From positions 115,026-179,025 of the forward strand of contig NZ_BAZW01000006.1 in the NCBI RefSeq assembly GCF_000974365.1: 64,000 nucleotides of DNA, read 5' to 3'. Positions 45,812 to 55,363 of this stretch are shown here, piece after piece. Position 1 is the stretch's first letter. The number at the start of each line of letters is the position of its first letter. This DNA is from Geofilum rubicundum JCM 15548 (GTDB lineage: Bacteria; Bacteroidota; Bacteroidia; Bacteroidales; Marinilabiliaceae). The translations under genes were made by a program, and so were the position numbers. The notes below the pieces were generated by a model that was given only the letters and a program-made list of their open reading frames with translations, had not been told where the DNA came from and ran no database searches.

Positions 45812-46864
45812 CTATAATATTCTTTTTAAAGCGGTTTCGATGGGTTTGGGCACCGGCAGGTGAATGAGCTCCGATTTGGCCAACAGTCGTGCCCCGTCAA
45901 ACGCCCTGTTAATAGGACCATTTAAGTGGAGGTCCTGCTGAATTTTATAGAAGCGGATAAAGATGTTTTGATGGGTCAGCAGGTGTTTGGTTTCGGACAT
46001 CAGGCTGGTGGTCATGGATGCCTGGCTGACGCTATCTACCATCTGACAGATTTCAGCCCTGGTCAATTCTTTTTCTGATTCGATGAGCGGAAATTCGTAG
46101 AGCCCTTTCCAGATATCCTTTTTTTGGCGTTGGCTCATAAACAGCTGGCCCTTATTTTCGGCGATCAGGTAGTTGAAATAACGGTTTCTCTTCCTGGTTG
46201 TTTTGCTTTTGACCGGGAACAGGGCTTGCTGGCTGAGCAGGCGGGCCTGACATTCTGCTGCTACGGGACAATCGTTACATTTGGGTTGCGCTGGTGTGCA
46301 AATCATGGCGCCCATATCCATCATGGCCTGATTGAAATCGGCTGGCCGGGACTTTGACAGCAACTGATGCGCCAGAGCGTCAAAGTGTTTCCGTCCCTCT
46401 GTGCTGTCAATGGGCAGGGAACTGGCAAAATAGCGGGACAATAAGCGGTACACATTGCCATCCACCACGGCTACCGGCTCATTAAAGGAAATGGAGGCGA
46501 TGGCAGCGGCCGTGTAAGGGCCGATGCCTTTTAGTAATAGTAAATCTTTTTTCGTTTCGGGCATTTGGCCCTTCAGCCGTTCCACCACATCTCTGGCTGC
46601 GGCATGCAGGTTGCGGGCCCTGGAATAATACCCCAGGCCTTGCCAAAGTTTAAGCACCTCCTGTTCCGAAGCCCTTGCTAGCGCATAGACATCCGGAAAG
46701 GCTTTTGTGAAACGCAGGTAATAGGGCAAGCCCTGTTTGACCTGCGTTTGCTGCAGAATGATTTCCGATATCCAAACCAAATAGGGATCTTTCTCAGCAC
46801 GCCATGGCAGGTCCCTTTGGTTTGACTGATACCATGTTAATATGTTGGTAGTGAAACTGGTCAT
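45812..46864 (-). CDS. mutY: A/G-specific adenine glycosylase
   Basis: Removes adenine mispaired with 8-oxoguanine. The start is at ATG 46864 (MTSFTTNILTWYQSNQRDLPWR); a TTG six codons upstream is also open. Helix-hairpin-helix LLLKGIGPYTAAAIASISFN and the catalytic Asp in AVVDGNVYRLLSRYF are visible. The [4Fe-4S] cluster is bound by CTPAQPKCNDCPVAAEC (C-x6-C-x2-C-x5-C). A NUDIX-like 8-oxoG-recognition domain lies at the C-terminus. ~350 residues. Divergent from hup. Confidence 0.96.
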   Translation of the reverse strand: MTSFTTNILTWYQSNQRDLPWRAEKDPYLVWISEIILQQTQVKQGLPYYLRFTKAFPDVYALARASEQEVLKLWQGLGYYSRARNLHAAARDVVERLKGQMPETKKDLLLLKGIGPYTAAAIASISFNEPVAVVDGNVYRLLSRYFASSLPIDSTEGRKHFDALAHQLLSKSRPADFNQAMMDMGAMICTPAQPKCNDCPVAAECQARLLSQQALFPVKSKTTRKRNRYFNYLIAENKGQLFMSQRQKKDIWKGLYEFPLIESEKELTRAEICQMVDSVSQASMTTSLMSETKHLLTHQNIFIRFYKIQQDLHLNGPINRAFDGARLLAKSELIHLPVPKPIETALKRIL

Positions 46865-46921
46865 TTTTAAAAAATTATCCAAAAATACATCTTTTCGTTT
46901 TTTTTTGAATGCAAAAGGATA

Positions 46922-46929
46922 TATATTTG
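46922..46929 (+). promoter_or_regulatory. -7 element of the hup promoter
   Basis: TATATTTG matches TAnnTTTG and lies 59 bases before the hup start. No TTTG occurs at the usual -33 distance; TTCG at 46894 is the nearest. Confidence 0.5.
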
Positions 46930-46988
46930 CATTCTGAATTTTGAGAACTAGTGTCTAATTAACTGATAATTAAATAATTTTATAAGCA

Positions 46989-47273
46989 ATGACAAAGGCT
47001 GATATTGTAAACGAGATTTCGAAAAATACTGGAATTGAAAAAGTTACAGTTCAGAAAACTGTTGAAGCCTTCATGGAGACCGTGAAAGGCAACCTGGTGA
47101 AGGGTAAGAACGTTTATCTGAGAGGTTTTGGTAGTTTTGTAATTAAGCAACGTGCTGAAAAAACGGCAAGAAACATTTCAAGAAACACCACCATTATCAT
47201 TCCTGAGCACTTTATACCATCTTTTAAGCCTTCTAAGAGCTTTGTAACAAAGGTGAAGAATAACGTGAAATAA
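46989..47273 (+). CDS. hup: HU-family DNA-binding protein
   Basis: 94-residue histone-like protein: MTKADIVNEISKNTGIEKVTVQKTVEAFMETV, then the beta-arm region VYLRGFGSFVIKQRAEKTARNISRNTTIIIPEHFIPSFKPSK. Dimerises and bends DNA. First gene of the hup / small basic protein / rng cluster common in Bacteroidota. Confidence 0.96.
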   Translation: MTKADIVNEISKNTGIEKVTVQKTVEAFMETVKGNLVKGKNVYLRGFGSFVIKQRAEKTARNISRNTTIIIPEHFIPSFKPSKSFVTKVKNNVK

Positions 47274-47301
47274 GTAATTTAACTTTTAAAAAATTAGCAC
47301 T

Positions 47302-47394
47302 ATGCCAAGTGGTAAAAAGAGGAAGCGGCATAAGATGGCCACTCATAAGCGGAAAAAAAGATTAAGAAAAAACAGACATAAGAAGAAGAAATAG
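47302..47394 (+). CDS. 30-residue basic protein, AURKAIP1/COX24 (mS38-like) type
   Basis: A very short ORF starting MPSGKKRKRHKMATHKRKKR and ending in a run of Arg, His and Lys. More than half of the residues are basic. The sequence is recognisably the small Bacteroidota protein related to the mitochondrial ribosome protein mS38 (COX24/AURKAIP1 domain), so a ribosome-associated role is likely. It lies 28 bases after hup and before rng, its usual neighbours. An intrinsic terminator follows 17 bases later. Confidence 0.88.
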   Translation: MPSGKKRKRHKMATHKRKKRLRKNRHKKKK

Positions 47395-47411
47395 TCTGTT
47401 TTAAAAAATAG

Positions 47412-47450
47412 AAGAACAAACGGAAAATGTGTCTGTTTGTTCTTTTGTTT
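47412..47450 (+). terminator. Intrinsic terminator between the small basic gene and rng
   Basis: AAGAACAAAC pairs with GTTTGTTCTT around a 13-base loop, followed by TTGTTTT. It separates hup and the 30-residue gene from rng, or tunes read-through into rng, whose start lies about 40 bases on. Confidence 0.75.
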
Positions 47451-47488
47451 TACGTTCTTTGAAATCAGTTTTAATCAAATATTTTATA

Positions 47489-49039
47489 GTGAGTGCAGAA
47501 CTATTTGTTGATGTTACTCCTAATGAACTTACTATTGCATTGCTCGAAAACAAAAGGTTGGCTGAGCTGAGAAAAGAGCAAAGTGATGTTCAGTTTGCAG
47601 TTGGTGATATTTATTTGGGTAAAGTCAAAAAGATTATGCCCGGACTAAATGCTGCTTTTGTGGACGTTGGTTACGAAAAGGATGCTTTTTTGCATTATCT
47701 CGATCTTGGACCCCAGATTCGTAGCCTTCAGAAATATGTCAGTATGGCCGCTGCTAAGAAAGGAGTAATTGCTTTGCATAAGCTGAAACCGGAAAGTGAT
47801 ATCAATAAAAACGGGACAATCTCTGATGTATTAACCTCAGGACAAGACGTTCTGGTGCAAGTCGCCAAAGAACCTATCTCAACCAAAGGGCCTCGTTTAA
47901 CTTCTGAAATTTCAATTGCAGGTAGAAACCTGATTTTAATCCCATTCTCCGACAGGGTTTCCGTAAGTCAAAAAATTGAACAACCTGAGGAACGCAACCG
48001 ATTGAAGCGTTTGTTGCTCAGTATTAAACCCAAGAATTACGGCGTGATTATCCGAACAGTAGCTGAAGGAAAACGTGTAGCTGAACTGGATAAGGAACTT
48101 CGTGCACTTGTCAAGCGCTGGGAAGAATCAGCGCTTAAAATCAAGGAAACCAAAGCACCCGGACTGGTTATGGGAGAAATTGGCAGGACCACTGCTTTTT
48201 TAAGAGACCTTTTCAACCCCTCTTTTCAGGCTGTATACGTGAATAACAAAAGCGTGTTCAATGAGGTGAGGGACTATGTAGAGATTATTGCCCCCGGTCG
48301 CGAAAAAATTGTAAAGTACCACGAAGGAACCGTTCCTTTGTTCGATCAGTTTGGAATTGAGAAGCAACTGAAAGCTTCTTTCGGAAAAACCGTGTCATTC
48401 AGAAGTGGTGCCTACCTGATTATCGAGCACACCGAAGCGCTTCATGTCATTGATGTGAATAGTGGCAACCGGTCAAAATCATCATCCAGTCAGGAAAACA
48501 ATGCACTGGATGTAAATATGGCTGCAGCCGATGAAATTGCCAGGCAGTTGCGACTTCGCGATATGGGAGGAATTATAGTGGTGGATTTTATTGATATGCA
48601 AGATCAGGAGCATCGCCAGAAATTATTCGACAGAATGAAGGAGGCCATGGCAACTGACAGAACCAAACACAATATTTTGCCTTTGAGCAAGTTTGGTCTG
48701 ATGCAGATCACGCGTCAGCGGGTACGACCCGAATTGCATATTGAGACGACCGAAACTTGTCCTTCCTGTTTGGGAACAGGAATCGTTGCCCCGTCTATTT
48801 TATTTACTGAAAAAATTGAGCAAGCACTCCGGTTTGCCGTGCAAAAGCAAAAAATAAAGAAATTGACCCTGTGGGTACACCCTTATTTACACGCCTTTTT
48901 GAAAAAAGGTTTTCCGTCGACTATTTTTAAATGGCGATGGGAACACGGATTTGGTGTTAAGGTGTTACCTTCCGACTCTCTTGTGTTTTTAGAGTTCAAG
49001 ATCACTGATCATAATAACAAAAAGGTCGATCTAAGTTGA
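47489..49039 (+). CDS. rng: Ribonuclease E/G family protein
   Basis: Single-strand-specific endoribonuclease for rRNA and mRNA processing. The start is placed at GTG 47489 (MSAELFVDVTPNELTIALLENKRL), which matches the family N-terminus; the upstream extension runs through the terminator. S1 domain: GDIYLGKVKKIMPGLNAAFVDVGYEKDAFLHY. Catalytic DNase-I-like region: IDVNSGNRSKSSSSQENNA and GGIIVVDFIDM (metal-binding Asp). Zinc-link CPSCLGTG near the C-terminus. About 516 residues. Its stop codon lies inside the loop of a strong terminator. Confidence 0.95.
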   Translation: MSAELFVDVTPNELTIALLENKRLAELRKEQSDVQFAVGDIYLGKVKKIMPGLNAAFVDVGYEKDAFLHYLDLGPQIRSLQKYVSMAAAKKGVIALHKLKPESDINKNGTISDVLTSGQDVLVQVAKEPISTKGPRLTSEISIAGRNLILIPFSDRVSVSQKIEQPEERNRLKRLLLSIKPKNYGVIIRTVAEGKRVAELDKELRALVKRWEESALKIKETKAPGLVMGEIGRTTAFLRDLFNPSFQAVYVNNKSVFNEVRDYVEIIAPGREKIVKYHEGTVPLFDQFGIEKQLKASFGKTVSFRSGAYLIIEHTEALHVIDVNSGNRSKSSSSQENNALDVNMAAADEIARQLRLRDMGGIIVVDFIDMQDQEHRQKLFDRMKEAMATDRTKHNILPLSKFGLMQITRQRVRPELHIETTETCPSCLGTGIVAPSILFTEKIEQALRFAVQKQKIKKLTLWVHPYLHAFLKKGFPSTIFKWRWEHGFGVKVLPSDSLVFLEFKITDHNNKKVDLS

Positions 49040-49052
49040 GATCGACCTTTTT
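49019..49052. terminator. Bidirectional terminator overlapping the rng stop codon
   Basis: Perfect arms AAAAAGGTCGATCT and AGATCGACCTTTTT around AAGTTG. The rng TGA (49037-49039) is inside the hairpin. The convergent HD gene ends at 49086, so it can serve both strands. Confidence 0.9.
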
Positions 49053-49085
49053 GTGTTGTGTTTTTTTACCTCCCTGTTTTCTGCC

Positions 49086-49634
49086 TCAACAAAACTGATC
49101 ACACCAGGTCTGAAATCGAAGGACCTGCGGCTCTCCAAAAGCTTTCATCTCATTTTTTATTTCATGGATGGTTTTCTCCCGGGTCAAATCGCGACCCTTG
49201 GAAAAAAACTTATCCGCAAAGGCGATGATCTGCTCTTCAATGCTGACGGGTAACATATCCCGTACAGGTATGGGCAGTTGTTGGTCCAAAATCTCCTGGG
49301 AGGACAAACCGGCTCCGGTGTGTCGTTCCGCTATTTTTGCAATGGGATCAAATCTGTTGTCCCTCAATATTTCAAAGCCCAAAACGCCATGCATGAGGTA
49401 GGGGTGACTGCCGTGACAATCGATGCCGGGCGCCTTGGTCAGGATGATACCTATGTCGTGCAGCAGAGCGCCCGATTCAAGGACTTCGATGTCAGCCTGC
49501 AGTTCCGGGTGGCGTTGCGCCACCAGCAAAGCCTTGTCCCTCACCAGCGAGCTGTGTGTGGTAAGAATGTTTCGGACCGGACGGTTTTTGGGATAATATT
49601 TATCGATAAGTGCCTGTATCTTTTGTTCTTGCAT
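49086..49634 (-). CDS. HD-domain phosphohydrolase (HDIG type)
   Basis: 182 residues from ATG 49634 (MQEQKIQALIDKYYPKNRP); the 32 codons upstream are not family-like. HD residues: ILTTHSSLVRDKALLVA (first His), LESGALLHDIGIILT (HD pair), CHGSHPYLMHGVLGFEIL, AERHTGAG and IIAFADKFFSK (last Asp). This is the uncharacterised bacterial HD group often named YqeK- or HDIG-like, acting on a phosphorylated nucleotide. Substrate unknown. Confidence 0.9.
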   Translation of the reverse strand: MQEQKIQALIDKYYPKNRPVRNILTTHSSLVRDKALLVAQRHPELQADIEVLESGALLHDIGIILTKAPGIDCHGSHPYLMHGVLGFEILRDNRFDPIAKIAERHTGAGLSSQEILDQQLPIPVRDMLPVSIEEQIIAFADKFFSKGRDLTREKTIHEIKNEMKAFGEPQVLRFQTWCDQFC

Positions 49635-49671
49635 GGGACAAAGATAGCTGTTTCTTCGGCAAAAACCATGC

Positions 49672-51249
49672 TTACCGTTCGGGTTTAAAAAGCGGCACCA
49701 AAGGTGCTTTAAGGATGGAGGGGTGCACAAGGCCCATTTGTTTCAGAAGGAGCGGGGTGATGTGTCGATGCTCAATGGGTTCGAACCAGGCACCAGGCTG
49801 CACATTCCATCCTCTGATCATGAGGGGAACCGGCGTGTTCCCGCTTCGCCCTGTTTGTCGGGTCCCGGCCTCTGTCACGGCCGACTGCCAGCCAGATTGG
49901 AGGCTGATGAGCAGATCGGGCGACCGGCTGGGGTACAAGTTGTTTGATAACAAAGTTTCTGTATTTATATCAAAAACCAGGTGATGCGTGGGAAGGGCCC
50001 GGTCGATACCCGCCACATCCATCAGAAAGCGGGCAGCCAATTGTTGCATTTCATCTATGGCTAAACCCTTCTCTGCTATCAGCTGCCGATTGAGGAAAAC
50101 CATATGGTCGTGCATGCCCAGCACCCACTTGCCCTGCCCGTGAATGGCCATGAGGTATAAATTGAGCAGGGCCGAAATCTTTTTAAATTCTACGACACCC
50201 GTTGTTACACCTGCCCGACCGGAGGAAGAGTGGTCGGGCGCACTGTCGGTGGCAGCGGTGAGCACCACCAGGTATTGGTCCTTCCCCAATTCATTGTCCA
50301 AAAAAGTGATGAGCGAAGCCACATCCCGGTCGAGCCGCAGCAGCATGTCTTCTTTTTCTGCCGGTAATAGGGAGCCATTGGAGCTGAATGGTTTGGCCGT
50401 AAAGGCCATGGAAAGCACATCCGGCGTTCCGTTTTTTCCAAAGTCGGTACCCGCAATAAAGGACACCGCTAAATCCCGCACCAGCGTATTGGCATAGGGG
50501 GAGGCGGCCAAGCGCTCGAAGGGCTCACCCTCTCTCACATGCATGTTATAAAGAAAACGCCTGAATGCTTGTTGTTGGTTGGCAGAAAGATACTGGTATT
50601 CGGTATAGGTACTTATGTCGGACAAAGGCCCCCATTGCCGTTGGCGCAATGGGCTGCGCAGGAGGTTCTCGTTAAATCTCTGGAGCCATTGCTGTTCCGG
50701 AGTCGTCGCCGAAATCTGTTCCTCAAAAGTCCCGTAAGTGGTATTAAAGCTGAAAAAATAGTCGGGCCTATACCCCACCGTATGCCACATCCACGGTGCC
50801 TCAATGCTGATGGCCGCTGAACGGACCCCCGGTCCGTAAAAGGATTTGAGATAATCACTGACACTTTGGGCCTGATTGTAATGCAGGGTTTGGTCTGTGT
50901 CGAAATAATTGGGCGGGGCCGCCTCTACATAGTGGTTGATTTTTTTATCGTACCATTGTTCGCCCACAATGCCGTGCACCGAAGGCGTTGTACCGGTATA
51001 AAAGGACGTGAGACGCGTGCCCGGGTAACCCGACAGGTCGGCCGAATAGGCCGACATAAACCGCATGCCCTGACTGGAAATCCGGTTGAATCCATCGCTC
51101 GTCAACTTGGGTTGCAGAAGCAGTAGCTGTTCGTTATTGAGTTCATCGATAAGGATGAACAGGATGAGTTTGGGACCCGAACGCTCTGCTCCCGATGCCT
51201 TAGGGGCCGTTAGTAATAAGATGAGACAAATAACAAACAGTCGTCGCAT
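49672..51249 (-). CDS. Secreted alkaline-phosphatase-superfamily protein lacking visible metal ligands
   Basis: 525 residues with signal peptide (MRRLFVICLILLLTAPKASGAE). The family scaffold of PafA-type phosphatases is clear: LILFILIDELNNEQLLLL, SFYTGTTPSVHGIVGEQWYDKK, EDMLLRLDRDVASLITFLDNELGKDQYLVVLTAA. Where PafA-type enzymes have TDYVGH and LTADHG (zinc ligands Asp/His), this protein reads FTAKPFSSNG and LTAATDSAPDH, and the nucleophile loop is altered (LSGYPGTRLTS). It may therefore be a binding or structural relative rather than an active phosphatase. Not recognised by name. It lies 20 bases downstream of the aminotransferase gene on the same strand. Confidence 0.8.
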   Translation of the reverse strand: MRRLFVICLILLLTAPKASGAERSGPKLILFILIDELNNEQLLLLQPKLTSDGFNRISSQGMRFMSAYSADLSGYPGTRLTSFYTGTTPSVHGIVGEQWYDKKINHYVEAAPPNYFDTDQTLHYNQAQSVSDYLKSFYGPGVRSAAISIEAPWMWHTVGYRPDYFFSFNTTYGTFEEQISATTPEQQWLQRFNENLLRSPLRQRQWGPLSDISTYTEYQYLSANQQQAFRRFLYNMHVREGEPFERLAASPYANTLVRDLAVSFIAGTDFGKNGTPDVLSMAFTAKPFSSNGSLLPAEKEDMLLRLDRDVASLITFLDNELGKDQYLVVLTAATDSAPDHSSSGRAGVTTGVVEFKKISALLNLYLMAIHGQGKWVLGMHDHMVFLNRQLIAEKGLAIDEMQQLAARFLMDVAGIDRALPTHHLVFDINTETLLSNNLYPSRSPDLLISLQSGWQSAVTEAGTRQTGRSGNTPVPLMIRGWNVQPGAWFEPIEHRHITPLLLKQMGLVHPSILKAPLVPLFKPER

Positions 51250-51269
51250 GCAATCAATCGTATAATGGT

Positions 51270-52466
51270 TTACACCCTGCCCGGATAGGCCTCCAGCCCT
51301 TTCTCGAGGGTTTGAATGGCCTTGCTCAAATCTTCGATGTTGAGCACATAGGCGATGCGTACTTCCTGCTTTCCTTTGCCCGGAGTGATATAGAAACCGC
51401 TGGCCGGTGCCATCATCACGGTCTGATTTTTATAGCTGAAATCACTCAGTATCCATTGACAGAATTTATCCGCATCGTCCACCGGCAAACGGGCCACTGT
51501 ATAAAAAGCCCCTTTGGGCATGGGGGTGAATACGCCCGGAATCTGATTCAGTTTTTCCACCAGAAAATTACGCCTTTTGTGGTATTCGGCATTGACCTGC
51601 TTAAAATAGCTGTCGGGCGTCTCCAGCGAGGCCTCTGCGGCAATTTGTCCCAGAGAGGGAGGACTCAGTCGCGCCTGGGCAAACTTCATAGCCGTTTCAA
51701 TGATGCGGGCGTTGCGGGTGACCAGCATGCCAATGCGCAATCCACATTCGCTGTAGCGCTTGGAAACCGAATCAATCATGACGGCATGTTCACTTAAACC
51801 CTCCAGCTCCATCACCGAAATGTGTTCCGCATCATCGTAGCAGAACTCGCGGTACACCTCGTCGGACAATAGATACAGATTGTGCTTGAGCACCATCTTT
51901 TTCAGTTGCTCCAGCTCCTCCCGTGAATACAAATAGCCGGTGGGATTGTTGGGATTACAAATGAATAGGGCTTTGGTCTTTTTGGTCACCAGCTTTTCTA
52001 TTTCAGAAAAGGAGGGCAAGGCAAAACCGGTGTCGATGTCGGATATCACCGGCACCACTTTGACGCCGGTGGAGGAAGCAAAACCGTAATAATTGGCATA
52101 GAAGGGTTCCGGCACAATGACTTCATCGCCCGGGTCCAGACAGCTGAGAAAGGCCAGACTGATGGCTTCTGAACCGCCGGTGGTGACCATTAACTGGTTG
52201 ATGTTGATGTTAACGCCTATGCCTTTGTAATGCTTGACCAGTTTTTTTCGATAGGTTTCGATACCTGCGGAATGGCTGTATTCGATCACCGGGAGGTCGA
52301 GGTTATGCATGGCAGCAATCGCCACATCCGGCGTTTTGATGTCGGGTTGACCAATGTTGAGGTGGTACACTTTGACGCCTCTGTCTTTGGCCTCTTCAGC
52401 GTAGGGAACCAGTCTTCGGATAGGGGATGCCGGCATTTGTGTGCCACGTTTCGAGATGTTTGGCAT
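51270..52466 (-). CDS. PLP-dependent class I aminotransferase
   Basis: 398 residues from ATG 52466 (MPNISKRGTQMPASPIRRLV). Fold-type I aspartate-aminotransferase-like motifs: LNIGQPDIKTP, VTTGGSEAISLAFLSCLDPGDEV, CNPNNPTGYLYS, LSDEVYREFCYD, the PLP lysine in DSVSKRYSECGLRIGM, and the substrate Arg in EVRIAYVLN. Substrate not determinable; aspartate, alanine, kynurenine or branched-chain activity are all possible. On the minus strand before the phosphatase-like gene. Confidence 0.93.
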   Translation of the reverse strand: MPNISKRGTQMPASPIRRLVPYAEEAKDRGVKVYHLNIGQPDIKTPDVAIAAMHNLDLPVIEYSHSAGIETYRKKLVKHYKGIGVNININQLMVTTGGSEAISLAFLSCLDPGDEVIVPEPFYANYYGFASSTGVKVVPVISDIDTGFALPSFSEIEKLVTKKTKALFICNPNNPTGYLYSREELEQLKKMVLKHNLYLLSDEVYREFCYDDAEHISVMELEGLSEHAVMIDSVSKRYSECGLRIGMLVTRNARIIETAMKFAQARLSPPSLGQIAAEASLETPDSYFKQVNAEYHKRRNFLVEKLNQIPGVFTPMPKGAFYTVARLPVDDADKFCQWILSDFSYKNQTVMMAPASGFYITPGKGKQEVRIAYVLNIEDLSKAIQTLEKGLEAYPGRV

Positions 52467-52676
52467 AGGGGCTGTTTTATGTTGTTTTACCTGTTTTATA
52501 AAGAATAACACAAAACTAATTATTTTTTTGCTTATACAATTGTTTCTTTTGCTTTAAGTGTTGCCTTGGATGGCTTAAGGTTTGGCACTTTTTTTGATAA
52601 AAACACAGACAATATTTGCTTTGGTTCTTTAATTATATATTCTTTGCTATGTCTTAACGCCTAATTCTTTAACCTT

Positions 52677-55345
52677 ATGCATCCAGGATTATTGCCCTCA
52701 GTCGCTTCTTTTATTGTTTTTTTCTTATTGGGCGCTCTCCCCTTAAGCGCCTCCAGCGTATCTGGTCTGGTGCACGACCCACAGGGAAATCCCGTGGCCG
52801 GCGCATCGGTCTATATCAAGGAAAGCCGAACCGGCACTTCCACCAACAGCGAGGGCTTCTACCAGGTGCCCCTGCCTGCCGGCACCTACCACCTCCAGTT
52901 TCAGGCTTTGGGTTTTGCCAGGCGGGAATTTAAAGTGACCATCCCCGAGCATCACGAAGAAGAACTCAATGTGGAGTTGAAAGAAGTTTTGTTCAAGATC
53001 CGCGAAGTCCGCGTATACTCAGGCGGTGAAGACCCGGCCTATGCCATGATGCGCAAAGCCATTGGTCTGGCCCCCTATTACCTGCGACAGGCCAGCAGCT
53101 ACGAAGCCGAAGTCTATTTGCGCGGATCCTTCGTCCTCGAGAAAGTTCCCAAGCTACTCGGAAAGAGCTTGTCGGTCAGCGTCAACGACCAGGAGCCAAA
53201 AGTAGGCGAGACTTTTACCGTCGAATCACTGAACCACCTGGAGTTTATCGCACCCGATACTTTTAATCACACCGTGGTGAGTTCACGCAGTACTTTTTCA
53301 GGATTGGATGACAATTCCCCCATAGGCTATATCAATTCAAGTTTTTATGCCTCTGATAATGAGCTGTACATCTCTCCTTTGTCGCCACAGGCCATGCGGC
53401 ATTATAAATTCAGGTACGACGGCTACATCATGGACGGCAACCGGGTCGTTAATAAGATCCGGGTCATTCCACGCCGCAAAAGTCAGCAGTTATTGGAAGG
53501 CGACCTGTATCTGGTGGAAGATTTATGGAACATTCACACGGTCGATTTTAAGCTGGAGCCTTTTTACGGTTCCATAAAAATGCGGCAGGTCTACGCCCCC
53601 GTCGAGGATGGCATATGGCTGCCGGTCAGCCACCACTTCAACATCGATGCGGCCATCATGGGCATCAAGGGGAAGGCCGACTATGTGAGTTCGGTTAAGT
53701 ATGAAGTGGTGGTTTTGGACAGCCTGCTGGCCATACCCTCCCTGATAGCCGGACACCTCGCCAGGGAAAGCGCCCCTTCCGAGCCAGAGGAGGCATCAGA
53801 GGAGACGCCGGAAGAGGCACCAGAGGAGGCGCCGACAAAGAATCAGCGAAGAATAGAGCAGTTGATGGAAAAGGAAGAAATGAATAACCGCGACATGATG
53901 CGTCTGGCCTCCCTGATAGAAAAAGAAAGCCAGTCGTCCCAACGCCAGCAAGAGGAGCTTCTGGAAATCAAAAGCAGTTACCAGTTCAAGGTCGAAAAAG
54001 ACAGCGTGCCACGCGATTCCGTGTTCTGGCGCTCGGTCCGCCCCATACCCCTGACCCAGGCAGAGCAGCGCTCCTTTGCCGTTAAAGACAGTCTGCTGGC
54101 CGTGGCCAAAGACTCGGTGGTCAACGATTCGGCGAAGCACGTGTCTCAGTTTTCAAAAATCCGACGCAAGCTTTTCAACGGCACCACCTTTCCCCACGAG
54201 GCTGACTTTAGCGTGAATTATGGCGGATTGCTGGACTTGTCCACCCTTGCTTCAATGCCGTGGATGGCTGGCGGTACGGACAAAAAACCGGCTTCGTGTG
54301 GCAGCAGGATTCCCTCCACACCTTAAAAATGGACGCCTCTGTCGGTTACGCCTTTTCCCGCGAAACATGGTACGGCGAACTCCACTTCCAACAGAACTAC
54401 AAACCCTTAAGTCGCGGCCTGCTCAAAGCCTCCGCCGGAAGCGGGGCCTATGATTACAAAGGCGAGGACGGACTGCACCCCTTGCTCAACATGGGCGCCT
54501 CCCTCTTGTTTAAGGAAAATTACTGGCGCCTGCACCACAGCGACTTCGTGAAAGTCATCAATGAAGTGGATCTCGTCCATGGCCTGCGCCTGACCACCGA
54601 TGTGGCCTGGCACCAATTTTCGCCCTTGTCGAACCACAGCGACTTCTCCCTCCTCAACCGGGATAAGGCCTACCATGCCAATGAAGTCGTTAACCCCGGC
54701 ACGTCCGCCCGGCACTTCGAAGCACAAAAGTCGCTGAGCTGGTCCGCCGCCCTGGCCTACACCCCCCGCCAGTTTTACCGCATAGAAAAAGGCCGAAAGC
54801 ACCTGCTGCATTCGGATTACCCCACCTTCAGCGCCCGGCTAGAGCACGGCCTGAATGCTTTGGGCAGTGAGGCCGATTACCTCCTGCTGGAAGGCGGCAT
54901 ACACAAAAAGGCCGAATTCTCCTTCATGCCCACCTTCTCATGGGCCCTGAATGCCGGCACCTTTCTGCGCAACGGGCAAATGCATTTTTCCCGGTTCAAG
55001 CATTTTCAGGGAAGCGCCTCCCCACTGTTGTTCAGCGACATGACCTCCGGTCTGCTTTTGTTGGACGATTATCAGTCCTCCACCAACGACTGGTTTGTGC
55101 GTGCCGGCGCCACCTACTCATCCCCCTGGCTACTGCTCAAAAACCTCCCGTTTTTCAGCAACCGCGTGTGGAATGAAAACCTGCACCTCAACTACCTCCA
55201 CACCCCCGAAAACCCCCACTACCTCGAAACCGGCTACAGCATCAGCCGCATTTTCATGGCCGGCAGCATCGGCGTCTTCGCCGGCTTCTCCGAAGGCCGC
55301 TATGCGCACTGGGGCCTAAAGGCCGCCATCACGCTTCCAAACTAA
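52677..55345 (+). CDS. DUF5686 outer-membrane protein with N-terminal carboxypeptidase-regulatory-like domain, frameshifted here
   Basis: Signal peptide (LLPSVASFIVFFLLGALPLSA), then VSGLVHDPQGNPVAGASVYIKESRTGTSTNSEGFYQVPLPAG (regulatory-like beta-sandwich, residues 28-105). The DUF5686 barrel follows. A Glu/Pro-rich linker (EASEETPEEAPEEAP) lies near residue 375. The frame breaks at 54249/54250; one missing G gives LSTLGFNAVDGWRYGQKTG and joins the second half, which ends at 55345. Repaired length ~889 residues. A 165-base gap precedes it with no clear consensus promoter. Function of DUF5686 is unknown. Codon use in the second half is notably C-rich compared with genes further right. Confidence 0.87.
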
Positions 55346-55363
55346 ATCTAACTCAAATCCATC

